Shown here one piece after another: positions 23,746 through 33,432 of a DNA stretch of 64,000 nucleotides (the stretch's first letter is position 1; each line of letters starts with the position of its first letter). The DNA comes from Hemileia vastatrix (taxonomy: Eukaryota > Basidiomycota > Pucciniomycetes > Pucciniales > Zaghouaniaceae): NCBI GenBank assembly GCA_030280995.1, contig JASXTE010000017.1, positions 27,143,998-27,207,997 of the forward strand, in the 5' to 3' direction. The notes beneath the pieces were generated by a model. The model saw nothing but the letters and a program-made list of their open reading frames with translations, was not told where the DNA came from and ran no database searches. The position numbers were made by a program, and so were the translations under genes.

Positions 23746-24330
23746 CAGTATAACTTGATAAAATTTTGTTTTTGCTTGGTCTTCTTAAACTTTCAACATA
23801 AATGATGTTTTCTTTCTTCTCTGGCTTGATATAACATAAAATAAAATAAAATAAATCTTGTGATGATTCCACTACTGAGAGCAAGGTTTGAATCCCTTCA
23901 GACTCCCATATACCAGTCTTCCTTCTTGTCACAGCATTGAGAGAGTGGATCTTCCTATGAGCCGAATACTCCTGATTCCAACCTCATAGGGCCCCCCACT
24001 GAGCCGAATTCTATGATTCCAATCTCGCCATAAGGTCCTCCAAGCTTCACACCAAAAAAAAAAAAATGGCCTAACTATGAGGCACTAAAAAAATCATTCC
24101 CTAAAATCCAACTACCATCCTAACTTCTGATTCCTTCATCACAATTTTCAAACTTTGCTTTACAGCAAACCCATAAAATACTTTTGCCAGGCTTCCAATA
24201 ATAATATTAACTTTAGACCATGTTAAAGCGCCACAAATTTCATCTAATTAACCATTATGCTTTCTTTAGCATCATCACCACCTAAAATTTTAACCTCCTA
24301 AAGCTATCAGCACCCAATTCTAGAAATAAT
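23746..24330. other. Non-coding spacer of element A
   Basis: Between the antisense gene and the hairpin-repeat array. Contains a duplicated block around GAGCCGAAT...CTCATAGGGC (about 23950-24040), otherwise nothing recognisable. Confidence 0.5.
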
Positions 24331-24339
24331 TGAATAACC

Positions 24340-25180
24340 AGTTTAGAGTCTTAGGGGACAGTGATAAATTAAAAGATTGAATTGAGTTATCCAAACAAGA
24401 TTGACATTCCAATTTAAAGTCTTGGTAGACCAAACATATAATCGATTGCCAGTTTATGGTCTTGGTGGACCAAAGATCGTTTAAGTGCATAAATATCTTG
24501 ATATATTCCTAAGTAAGGCCTAGGCTTGACCAAAGATTGAATAAATTTGATAATCCAGTTTAATGTCATAGTGGACCAAACATTTGATCGACAAGTAATC
24601 CAGTATAAGGCCATAGTGGTCCGATGAATGTTGAATTATCCTGCAGATATTAATTTTCCAGTTTAAAGTCATAGTGGACTAAACAATGAATGAACTACCA
24701 GTTTAAAGTCATGGTGGACCAAACATTTAATCGATAAGAAATCCAGTTTAAGGTCATGGTGGACCCAGCACATGATAATAGTCCAGTTTAAGGTCTTGGT
24801 GGACCTAACATTTGATAACACTCCAGTTTAAGGTCATGGTGGACCTAACATTTGATTTATATAAAAAAAAATCCGTCTCCGAAAATATCCATAAAATCTT
24901 GAAAATCCTTGAAATTCAGTTTAAAGTCTTGAAGGACTAACAGCTCCATTATAAAATCTTTAATGAAAGTCTTGAAAATTAGCCAGTTTAAAGTCTTGGA
25001 GGACTAACAGATCCAAAATACGTGTAAAAAAAAACCTTAAAGAACGTCTTGAACAGTAGCCAGTTTAAAGTCTTGGTGGACTAACAGATCCAAAATTCGT
25101 ATAAAAAAAACCTTAAAGAATGTTTTGAACAGTAGCCAGTTTAAAGTCTTGGAGGACTAACAGATATCTTGAAGTAAAAT
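24340..25180 (+). repeat. Array of TTAAACTG hairpin repeats in element A
   Basis: More than a dozen degenerate units read CCAGTTTAA-(stem)-loop-(stem) on the plus strand, such as AGTC-TTGGAG-GACT, GGTC-ATGGTG-GACC and GGTC-TTGGTG-GACC. The 4-bp stem varies but pairing is kept, and the 6-nt loop and the TTTAAACTGG flank are conserved. The repeat unit is about 45-100 bases. Also present singly at about 25895-25915. Confidence 0.8.
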
Positions 25181-25199
25181 CCCATTGGTATTGAGTTCT

Positions 25200-25560
25200 C
25201 CTAGACCCTGTTTCCTGTCTAAACTAAATGAAAAAAAAACTAAAAAGAATGAAAACTAAAAAAATAAAACTAAGAAATATAATAATAATTTTAATTTAAT
25301 TAATTAATTTTTTTTTTTTTTTATTTATTTATTTTATTTTATTTTATTTTTTTTTGATTTTGTGTTTTTTTTTTATTTATTTTTTATTTTTTATTTTTTT
25401 ATTTTTTATTTTTATTTATTTTTTTATTTTTTATTTTATTATTTTTTTTTTTGTTTGTGATTTAAAATAAAAGATTTTAGAAAAGATAGTTTTGAAATAA
25501 AATTTAAAATTTAATTTTAAAGAAAGATAAAACAAGTAATAAAAATTTTTTAAAATAAAT
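25200..25560. repeat. Low-complexity T/A tract
   Basis: Runs of T with interspersed ATT and TTTA units (densest 25300-25460), non-coding, of the kind made by slippage. Confidence 0.85.
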
Positions 25561-25569
25561 TTTAAAAGA

Positions 25570-26040
25570 TGCCCCCCAGCCATTTGATGAGCCGTACCCT
25601 TGACATCATACCCACATCCAAGTGCAACTTGATGTGGTTACACAATTTTGAGAAATTGAAAAGAAAAGAAAATAAATGAAAGTTTTTAGAAGATAATTTT
25701 TATAATGATGATCACTGGGTGGGCTCCCTCCAATTTATAAAAATGATTAGAGACCACCAGTGAGCATCACCTTTACATTAATTCATAATATATATTAAAA
25801 AAAGAAATCACAATCCAACATAAAAAAATCAAAAACAAAATAAAAAAAAATCTTGAATCCGGCGTTGAGAGTGGTGTCTCTTGATTCGTTCCAGTTTATA
25901 GTCTTAGTGGACTTCCTAAAATTAAAAGACAAAGCCAGGATTCAACTAGAAACAGGGAAAATTTTGGAAACGAACATTATGGGGTAATTGTGTATAGAGC
26001 AGCCAGCCCATCAATTACCCCCACACTTGCCAATATTAAA
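25570..26040 (-). other. Conserved structured 3' region of element A
   Basis: Read on the element strand this region contains the same hairpin-forming blocks, in recognisable form, as the family-B tail at 49200-49920: CCACATCAAGTTGCACTTGG-ATGTGG, the GGGGTAATTG...CAATTACCCC pair around GAGCAGCCAGCCCAT, and GATCACTGGGTGGGCTCCCTCC with its partner. Conservation in non-coding DNA between two diverged elements suggests a selected RNA structure, for example for packaging, dimerisation or 3'-end function. Confidence 0.65.
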
Positions 26041-26219
26041 TTAAGAAGGTTCCCCTGTGAACACTTCTTCCAATAAATTTTAAAAAGTTTTCCAACACTA
26101 TCTTCACCCATATTTTAAGAATTTTAAGTTTTTGAAAATTTCAAAGATGGTCTTCTTGAATTTCGTTAAGTTTCATCATAGTTTCGTTGCCCATAGGAAG
26201 TGTAACGATAGTAAAGTAT

Positions 26220-26590
26220 TTTTGATAAAAATAAGAAGATAGTTTATCCTCGTTGCGGAGGATCCATAAAATTTAAGAAGTTTCATAGTTTATCCTCATT
26301 GCGGAGGAATCCATAAAGTTTCGTAGTTATCATAGTTTATCCTCATTGCGGAGGAATCCGTAAAATTTCATCAATATCATAGTTTATCCTCGTTGCGGAG
26401 GTTGATAAGATTTTTAAAAACATCATAGTTTATCCTCATTGCGGAGTAGATAAAATTTAAGAAATTTCATAGTTTATCCTCATTGCGGAGGAATCCATAA
26501 AATTTCATTGATATCATAGTTTATCCTCATTGCGGAGGATCCATAAAATTTAAGAAGTTTCATAGTTTATCCTCATTGCGGAGGAAGACT
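26220..26590 (-). repeat. Array of eight CCTC-CGCAAT-GAGG hairpin repeats
   Basis: About eight copies of CATAGTTTATCCTCATTGCG followed by GAGG (plus strand), spaced 35-50 bases. On the element strand each is stem CCTC, loop CGCAAT, stem GAGG, then ATAAACTATG, the same layout as the TTAAACTG hairpins. The last copy overlaps the 3' end of the integrase frame, so the array seems to have grown from a coding copy. The B element has a degenerate single copy at 48838-48862, just after its integrase stop. Confidence 0.82.
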
Positions 26591-27720
26591 TCGGCACTCC
26601 TGGTGCCTCTAGGATAGAACCGTTTCACTTGATCGGCCGCTACCCTCTTCTTCAATACTACTCCATCCAACTCTTCTAGCACATATGAACCGCCGGAAAC
26701 TTGCTCCTTGATTTTATACGGTCCATTCCACCTATCTGCAAACATCTTTCCCCACTGACTTTCCAAACTCCTATTATACACCAGGACCATATCACCTGGG
26801 TTCAAAGGTTTCCTTAATCGATGTGCCAACCGCTCATCCCAATATCTAACTGATTGATTTCGGATCTTCATCATCCGCGAATATGCCTTTTCTAAATATT
26901 CTTCTTTCTTTTCTAGCTGCATCATTCTTGCACACAATAATTCTTCAGTAGTTTTGACCGTGTCCCAGTCAACTCCAAGATATGATTCAGCTTCTAAATC
27001 AACCGGTAAAACTGCTTTCTGTCCAAAAACAAGTTCATAAGGTGAAAATCCGGTCGTCCTTTTGGCAGTGATTCGATCAGCAAATAAAACTAAAGGTAAA
27101 TAGTGCCTCCATTTTTCGGCACTTGTCCCACACATTTTAACTAAAGCATCCTTGATAACTTGATGCCCTCTTTCAACCATGCCTTCAGCTTCAGGATAAT
27201 ATGGGGTTGCTACCCTAACCTTTGATCCAACTTTCAATACGGCCTCTTTAAACTCTGTCCCAAATTCAGGACCTCCATCTACCGTCACCAATTTCATCAC
27301 CCCATACCTATATACCCAATTATTCAAAAAAAATTCTGCCACATTTTTGGAAGTTAAATTAATAAGAGGCGCTGCCTCTACCCAACCAGATAAATCATCT
27401 CTGGCCACAATTAAATATTTATACCGTCCCTCTTTTATATGAACGGCATCTAAACTAACTCTCCCAAAGAGCGTATATTCACCGGTCGCGCGTCCAGGTT
27501 CTTTTGGCCTTAAATAACTTCGTCTTTGACATTCTTCGCATGACTGAACCCACTGTTTAACAGCCATCTTCATGCCAGGCCACCAAAATCGATCAGAAAT
27601 TCTTCTAAATGTTTCTCCAACGCCTCTATGCCTGAGATCTTCATGCAGTGATTTCAAAACTAATTCTTGCCCCTTCTGTTGAGTTATAACTACTTGAGGA
27701 TTTGGATACCTCCTCCTCAT
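26560..27720 (-). pseudogene. Integrase part of element A polyprotein
   Basis: 386 codons in the same frame as the upstream RT-RNase H part, separated from it only by an in-frame TGA (27729-27727). The second B copy has an arginine codon (AGG) at this position, so the TGA is most simply a CGA mutation. Visible: zinc-binding HHCC region (LHEDLRHRG...CEECQRR), catalytic core D (SLDAVHIK), D (TVDGGPEFG) and E (PEAEGMVERGHQ), then a C-terminal region with KRTTGFSPYELVFGQ and a GPYKIKEQ patch. No chromodomain. Would integrate the cDNA into nuclear DNA if translated by readthrough. Confidence 0.9.
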
Positions 27721-27726
27721 TAAACG

Positions 27727-30669
27727 TCAACCAGATAGGTAAAACGTAGATGACTTCCTCTTGATAGCCACCCATTCATTGTCTTCACAATCTTCTGGCC
27801 TCTCTAAAGTCAACAAATATTTGACTAACAAAAAATAAAAACCAGTCTGACCCCAGACTTCATCTTGAAAATCGATTAATATAACATCAATAGGGACTTC
27901 TCTATCACCAATATCACCTGCACATGAATGAGCCAATAATCGTTGACCCCTAAATAAATCTTTAATCGAGCTATGTCGACGTTTTTCTTCTGAACCTTTG
28001 GATCCTTCGAAAACCGTATTCAAAAATACCTCTTTCTCTTTATCCACCTTTTTATTTAAATTCTCTAATTCTCCAACATATACACCATTCCTTAACTTAC
28101 TACTATCCCACACTACCAATCCATCTTCCTCTACATACACCACATCTTCTTCTACCTCCTCTCTGCCGAATTTATCTACACCTTTTCCAACACCTTTATT
28201 AACATAAAAACTATTTTCCAGTTTAACCTCTTGGTGGAGGTCATCATCACCATAATCTAAACACAATATTCCTGCCAGTTTAACCTCATGGGGGAGGTAT
28301 GGAAAGTCTTCAGCTCCTTTAGTGCTGGCTTTGATAATAGGTATATCTTCATCGAACTCTTCTGAGTCTGAATCTTCTTCAGTGGGTGGTCTCCTTGATA
28401 AACCATCTGGCATAGTAAAAGTTTTGCCAGGCTTATGAACTAAATCGAACGAAAAATGTTGAATAAAAGCTACCCATCTCGTCATGGGTGCGTTCGGTAA
28501 ACTTGGGGAATTAATCATCTGGATTAACGATTTCGCATCCACTTGCAACTCAAAATGTTGCCCCCACAAAATATGCTGAAGTTTCTTCAGTATTTTAGCC
28601 ACACCACATAATTCCAATTTCGGTTGAGAATATCTTGATTCGACCTCAGTAAATACTACAGATTCATACCTAACTGGCCTGATGTAACCAGCTTTATCCA
28701 TCTGAGACAAAACCGCCCCAGCTGCAATCTGACTTGAATCAACTGCTAAATAAATTCTGCCAGCATCTTTTCCATAATCCAACTTGTGCAGGACTAAATC
28801 CTTCCCCACAACCTCCTTCAACTTCACAAACGCCTTCTCACACTCTTCATCCCACTCCCAGTCTGCATCCTTTCTCGTTAACCATCTCAATGGAGCTGCC
28901 AATGAAGAAAAGTCCTTGATAAACATTCTAACATATACGCAAACGCCTAAAAACCCTCTGACTTCGGTTGTATTCTTGGGTCTTGGCCAGGACTGAATTT
29001 TGTTAACTTTCTTCTTGGACATAATCCTACCCTCTCTACATACCACATGGCCTAATATTTCTAAGGCTGGCACACAACATGAAAATTTTGAACCTGAAAT
29101 AGTTAAACCAGCCTCTTCAATTCGAAACAAGATTCTTTCTAATGTAATTGCAAATTCCCAAATGAATTTGCGTATCCCGGGATTCTCTTCCAACACCTGG
29201 TTATCATAGTCGGTTGTTGGTCCCTTAATTCCTCCATCATCTATAAAGATTCCAGCATATTGTGGAATTTCATCTTGAAGGATCCAAGCCATCTGAGCTT
29301 GATAAACTGCAACCGAATTTGTTGCTCCTTGAGGTAATCTTGTTAACTGTAAGCGTCCAAGTGGCGTATCGAATGTAGTGAGAGGTCTTGAGTCCGGATG
29401 TAACTCTCTCTCATCATATCCACCCATAATATCTCCCAAACCATAGCACACTCTCCCTGCAAACGCTTCAACGAACTCCTCAGCACTAGGTGGTATCCCA
29501 GCATCCTTTATTGTAACCCTATTTAATTCCCTAAGATCATGAACAACTCTAAGCTTGCCATTCGGTTTCTTGATACAAAATACAGGACTTGAATAACTTG
29601 ACGTTGATTGCTCATACAGTCCAGTGCGTATCCGTTCTCTGACAACTTCAATATAGGCTTCTTTTAATGCAGCCGGAATAGGAATCGGTTTCTGCTGCCA
29701 CGGTTCATGACATACCACAGGAATCTTGTAAGGCTCCCCATAGGAATGCTTCAACACACCCCTCTCCTCTTCTACAAAAGCAATGGCCTTCTCTCGCTTG
29801 ACCATCACATCCAACAACAACTTCTTCTCTTCTCCAGACAACCAACCATCAGGTCCAAAATTAACAACACCCAGTCTCTCAAAAGTGATTCTTGACGTCT
29901 CAGAAAATTCAGGCGGATTCTTTACCAAGGGACTTTCATAAGGATCTCTTGATAACCTTGGTCTTCTCAAGGGTGGATTTAATTCAGCAGGTAGCGGTTC
30001 ATTAATAGGTCGAACTTTATTTGCTACTTTCTTATATTTGGCTGTGTCCACATCTAAATAAACTTGAGGTAAAACATTGCCATTAAAACTTTCATCAAAT
30101 GAATCTTCTTCATCGTCAGAATCAGAATAAGAAAAATTAGAAAAATATTTTATTTCATTTTTAAATTTTACCCTTTTCTCCTTTCCCTCGTCTAATTTAT
30201 AAACAGATTTTCCAACACCTTTGCTTCCCTTATCCAACAGTAAATCACCCGTAAAGAATGTCGGCAGTTTAACCTCTTGCTGGAGGACCGGAATAGCATT
30301 TTCACAAAAATTATTTTTTTGTGTTTTAATTATACTGAGATTTTTTATTGAGTTTTGATGAGTTAATTGCAGTTTACCCTCTTGCTGGAGGTCATAAAAC
30401 ATACCCTTCCAATTTTTATCCAACCTAATTTGACCCATGTTGCCTTTTTCACCATTTTTAAATTTAATAGAAAAACCGGGTAAATCCAATAAACATATAG
30501 AAAAGTCCAAAACGTATTTGCACTCCAAAGTAATATTAACAGAAAATAATTGAGAATCCACTTGAATTATCTCCAAGTGAGCTGACCTATTGCAATCCGG
30601 GATCTCATCCTGAGGAGAGATTACAACATTAGAGCGATCAGCCCCTGCTACCCCAAAAAATGAGGGCAT
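27727..30669 (-). CDS. Reverse transcriptase and RNase H of element A
   Basis: 980 codons. After about 330 residues of linker, with an acidic stretch (DSDDEEDSFDE), comes the RT: KPNGKLRVVHDLRELNR, GLGDIMGGYDE, TPLGRLQLTRLPQGATNSV and the catalytic GIFIDDGG. Tether and RNase H follow: IYLAVDSS, LELCGVAKIL, QVDAKSLIQMI and HKPGKTFTMPDGLSRRP. A further region continues to the TGA before integrase. Four short peptide repeats of the type LxxEVKL (encoded at 28219-28240, 28276-28297, 30265-30286 and 30370-30391) are the coding form of the element's hairpin motif. The frame begins at ATG 30669, overlapping the preceding frame; expression probably needs frameshifting or reinitiation. Confidence 0.9.
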   Translation of the reverse strand: MPSFFGVAGADRSNVVISPQDEIPDCNRSAHLEIIQVDSQLFSVNITLECKYVLDFSICLLDLPGFSIKFKNGEKGNMGQIRLDKNWKGMFYDLQQEGKLQLTHQNSIKNLSIIKTQKNNFCENAIPVLQQEVKLPTFFTGDLLLDKGSKGVGKSVYKLDEGKEKRVKFKNEIKYFSNFSYSDSDDEEDSFDESFNGNVLPQVYLDVDTAKYKKVANKVRPINEPLPAELNPPLRRPRLSRDPYESPLVKNPPEFSETSRITFERLGVVNFGPDGWLSGEEKKLLLDVMVKREKAIAFVEEERGVLKHSYGEPYKIPVVCHEPWQQKPIPIPAALKEAYIEVVRERIRTGLYEQSTSSYSSPVFCIKKPNGKLRVVHDLRELNRVTIKDAGIPPSAEEFVEAFAGRVCYGLGDIMGGYDERELHPDSRPLTTFDTPLGRLQLTRLPQGATNSVAVYQAQMAWILQDEIPQYAGIFIDDGGIKGPTTDYDNQVLEENPGIRKFIWEFAITLERILFRIEEAGLTISGSKFSCCVPALEILGHVVCREGRIMSKKKVNKIQSWPRPKNTTEVRGFLGVCVYVRMFIKDFSSLAAPLRWLTRKDADWEWDEECEKAFVKLKEVVGKDLVLHKLDYGKDAGRIYLAVDSSQIAAGAVLSQMDKAGYIRPVRYESVVFTEVESRYSQPKLELCGVAKILKKLQHILWGQHFELQVDAKSLIQMINSPSLPNAPMTRWVAFIQHFSFDLVHKPGKTFTMPDGLSRRPPTEEDSDSEEFDEDIPIIKASTKGAEDFPYLPHEVKLAGILCLDYGDDDLHQEVKLENSFYVNKGVGKGVDKFGREEVEEDVVYVEEDGLVVWDSSKLRNGVYVGELENLNKKVDKEKEVFLNTVFEGSKGSEEKRRHSSIKDLFRGQRLLAHSCAGDIGDREVPIDVILIDFQDEVWGQTGFYFLLVKYLLTLERPEDCEDNEWVAIKRKSSTFYLSG

Positions 30670-31001
30670 TCATCCCTTTCCAACAAACATAATTCACCAG
30701 AAGCCGTCCGTTTTATATGCCGCTTCTTGGTGCAAACACAACACTGGCACAGAGTAGTAATCCCTGGCCGTGTTTCCCAACCTTCATCTCCAGGAGGCGC
30801 TAACCGCATATGTAACCTCCGCATATCTTCACCAGTGATCTCCAAACTAATCCCCATGCCAGCTTGATACCCTATCCTGGCCTCAAAATCCATCAAAAAA
30901 GGACCACCAAGAACAGTTTTGACTGCTCCTCTGGCCACATAAAAGTGAACCTTACCAACAGATCCACCAATGCCTAACCTGACATGCTCAGCAGTACCCA
31001 T
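30648..31001 (-). CDS. C-terminal part of element A protease region
   Basis: 117 codons opening with an ATG that overlaps the stop of the preceding frame (TGATG). It contains VHFYVARGAVKTVLGGPFLMDF, the usual C-terminal half of a retroviral-type aspartic protease (the LGxxFL strand). A second block follows with cysteines (CQCCVCTKKRH). The protease is thus split at 31001 between two frames. Either programmed coupling or an old 1-base change could explain this; no second intact copy is available here for comparison. Confidence 0.75.
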   Translation of the reverse strand: MGTAEHVRLGIGGSVGKVHFYVARGAVKTVLGGPFLMDFEARIGYQAGMGISLEITGEDMRRLHMRLAPPGDEGWETRPGITTLCQCCVCTKKRHIKRTASGELCLLERDECPHFLG

Positions 31002-31939
31002 CAGCTCTGTTGCATGCCCTCCAATACCTCTGAGGTTTCCCCAGTTCCACTTTTAATTGGCAAGCCTATACTCGTCGCTTGCTCCAATGAAATTAAATTA
31101 ATTTGAGACCCTGAATCGACCAAGGCCTTTACTTCTTTACCATTAAGAGTTACCACCAGGTAACCCAGGGGAGCGGAAAAATGTGTATCTACATCTTCCC
31201 CAAACTTTTCAACATTTTCACAAATATATTCCACCTCTCCAGTGGAAACCCGACGCCTCGTCAAATGCTTCTTTTTCTTTTCAGCAAGCGCCGGACTAAT
31301 CGTAAATAACTCCCCTAAAGATAAGGGAATCTGAAGTTGATTCACCCTATTCAAAACTGCGTCCATCGCATTAGCTTGACCGGAAACTACTGGCCGCTCA
31401 TACTGGACCTTTGATTTAACAACCTTGGCCCTGGGTACCTCTTGAGGTCCAACCGAGCCATCTTCACCCCCCATTATAACATCTTCACTTTCTATAACCC
31501 TAACTCTGTCACCAGCTTCTTGCACTAATCCTGATCCATCGCTAGTCCTTCTTACTCCCTCCATTGGGATGGGACCGCTAAAACTTGGTCTGGGTAGAGA
31601 CGCCAACGGTACGTCCTCCTCAGAATCCGAATCATCCTCTGGCATAGGCTCACCATTTAAATCAAACTTGCCATAACTAGGGGGCCCCATATCAGCAATC
31701 CCCTTCTGCATTTTATATAATTTGTCCTTAGAGTAAGGGTTCAATTTGTTGGCGGCAGTTTGAGCACTAGAATTCTTGTCCTTAGAGTAAGGGTTCACTT
31801 TGTTATTGGCCTTGCCAGGATTAGCCCTCAATTGGCTCTGAATGCTACTTTTCGCCTTAGTAGCAGCTGCTCTTCTAGCAGCATTAACATCGTATTCGCC
31901 AGCCATACAGCTTCCCTCCACCTGGGCAACCGTCGCCAG
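31001..31939 (-). CDS. Linker and protease N-terminal part of element A
   Basis: Open frame directly continuing gag after its UAG (31942-31940), in the same frame, as in readthrough arrangements. Low-complexity linker with a repeated NPYSKDK unit (twice), then a negatively charged region. Near the end is the protease active site VDSGSQINLIS. The frame stops at 31001 in the TGATG overlap with the next frame. First ATG in frame is 31906 (MAGEYDV). Confidence 0.78.
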   Translation of the reverse strand: MATVAQVEGSCMAGEYDVNAARRAAATKAKSSIQSQLRANPGKANNKVNPYSKDKNSSAQTAANKLNPYSKDKLYKMQKGIADMGPPSYGKFDLNGEPMPEDDSDSEEDVPLASLPRPSFSGPIPMEGVRRTSDGSGLVQEAGDRVRVIESEDVIMGGEDGSVGPQEVPRAKVVKSKVQYERPVVSGQANAMDAVLNRVNQLQIPLSLGELFTISPALAEKKKKHLTRRRVSTGEVEYICENVEKFGEDVDTHFSAPLGYLVVTLNGKEVKALVDSGSQINLISLEQATSIGLPIKSGTGETSEVLEGMQQS

Positions 31940-33256
31940 CTATAAACCACCAAAAGAAGTAGAAAATGTGGCTTTACTGACCTCTTTCTCCTTGCCCTTG
32001 TTAGCTTTACCACCATTACCATTACCATTTTTGCCACTCTTGGCATTAACATCTTCATCCATCACCTCTTCAAATCTGGCTCTCCTTTCAGCCGTTAAAC
32101 TTCTTCTGACCAAATCAGAAGGAGACTGTCCATCACTGGGCTTGATGAACAAACCATCGGGAAATTTATAAACTTTACCATCGAATAAAACTCGCCCAGC
32201 ATCCATATCCTTATCAAGAGCAAAACAAACTGTTTCTCTGTGACCCCTCCTATTACAATAGGAGCACACCTTTGGCTCATCATAGCCACCTCTATATCCA
32301 TTACTACCATTCCCACCATTTCTCCCATTGCCTGGAAAGCGGTTACCGTTGTTATTGCCATTATAATTTCGACGTTCATAACCTCTAGACTGATAAGAAG
32401 TCGACGTCGACGAAGAAGCGATTGGGGCCTTATTGGCCTTCTGGGTTTCTTGAACAAATATTTTTAATTGTTTAGTTAAATCGGCCAGGTGATCGACCAT
32501 CTTATTATCTACATTACCCTCAACTTTAGCAGCAGGTAATCCCATTTGAGCCTTCTTGGCCTCCTGGGCTTTGACCATAATATTGTTGTTTTCGGCCAAA
32601 ACCTTGCTAACCTTGCTAACATATTGAGTGCAAGACTCTTGATATTTGTCCAACGCCAATAACTTGAGATGGGCCTGAATGTTCTCTTTGATAACCTCCA
32701 GAGCCGGCAGTTTCTGCTCACCATTAGGCAGTTCCTTCATCAAATCTTTTCTTGAAAGATCCTTCAAGACGTCCATATGAATATCCCTGCTGCATGCTGA
32801 CCAAAACAAATCTTTTGCTTGGTTCTCATGCACTAACTCGTCCACCAGTATGAGATATTCCACCACTTCATCAAACTGAACACAGAGCTTTTTGAAGTCA
32901 GCCATAGAAGAAACACCACCTTTTGCTTGCCAGTCTCCAACAATTTTATTGAGGTCCATCATAGTAAACCTAACACCCCATCTATCAATCATAGCTTTAG
33001 AAAGCTTAACCCAATCCTTGTCCTTGAATGCCTGCATAGCAATAACCTCTTTTTCCACCTCCCTATCAGCAATAAAAAACCTAACTTGCTTCACCATATC
33101 CACATGAGAAGCACCATCAACAGCAGCAGCAGCTTCATACCTGCTAATGAACCATTTAACCTCCTCTCCATCAAACTTTGGGCCATCCCAAGAAACAATT
33201 CTAACTGAGGGAGTAAGAGGGTTAGAAGATCCAGAAGCAAAAGCAGAAGAAGACAT
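31940..33256 (-). CDS. gag: Gag of element A
   Basis: 438 residues. The N-terminal capsid-like region is helical (VKWFISRYEAAAAV, DRWGVRFTMMDLNKIVGDWQ). A Gly/Asn-rich stretch (NGNNNGNRFPGNGRNG) leads to one CCHC zinc knuckle (CSYCNRRGHRETVC) for RNA binding. Its start ATG lies about 180 bases downstream of the 5' LTR. It ends with UAG followed by in-frame open sequence. Confidence 0.9.
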   Translation of the reverse strand: MSSSAFASGSSNPLTPSVRIVSWDGPKFDGEEVKWFISRYEAAAAVDGASHVDMVKQVRFFIADREVEKEVIAMQAFKDKDWVKLSKAMIDRWGVRFTMMDLNKIVGDWQAKGGVSSMADFKKLCVQFDEVVEYLILVDELVHENQAKDLFWSACSRDIHMDVLKDLSRKDLMKELPNGEQKLPALEVIKENIQAHLKLLALDKYQESCTQYVSKVSKVLAENNNIMVKAQEAKKAQMGLPAAKVEGNVDNKMVDHLADLTKQLKIFVQETQKANKAPIASSSTSTSYQSRGYERRNYNGNNNGNRFPGNGRNGGNGSNGYRGGYDEPKVCSYCNRRGHRETVCFALDKDMDAGRVLFDGKVYKFPDGLFIKPSDGQSPSDLVRRSLTAERRARFEEVMDEDVNAKSGKNGNGNGGKANKGKEKEVSKATFSTSFGGL

Positions 33257-33410
33257 CCCAATAAGTAATGAAAAGCGTTAAAATTCGATAAAATAACAAG
33301 CCTCTTGCAGGCCAATAACAAAAATCCAATTAGAGTTCCAGAAAATATGCCTCTTGCAGGCTAATAACGTTCTTGATCCAAGTAAGTCTTTAAAGAAAGC
33401 TAGAGAAATC

Positions 33411-33432
33411 GAACCCCACATTGGGCGCCAAC
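33411..33432 (-). promoter_or_regulatory. Primer binding site region of element A
   Basis: On the element strand GTTGGCGCCCAATGTGGGG follows the 5' LTR immediately. The TTGGCGCCCA-tGTGGGG form is typical of fungal LTR-element primer sites; the exact tRNA is not identifiable by eye. Confidence 0.65.

Noticed and set aside
25300..25460. Possible centromere- or origin-like AT tract
   Set aside because: Plain T-run slippage sequence inside a young LTR element; no repeat organisation or neighbour supports a chromosomal function.
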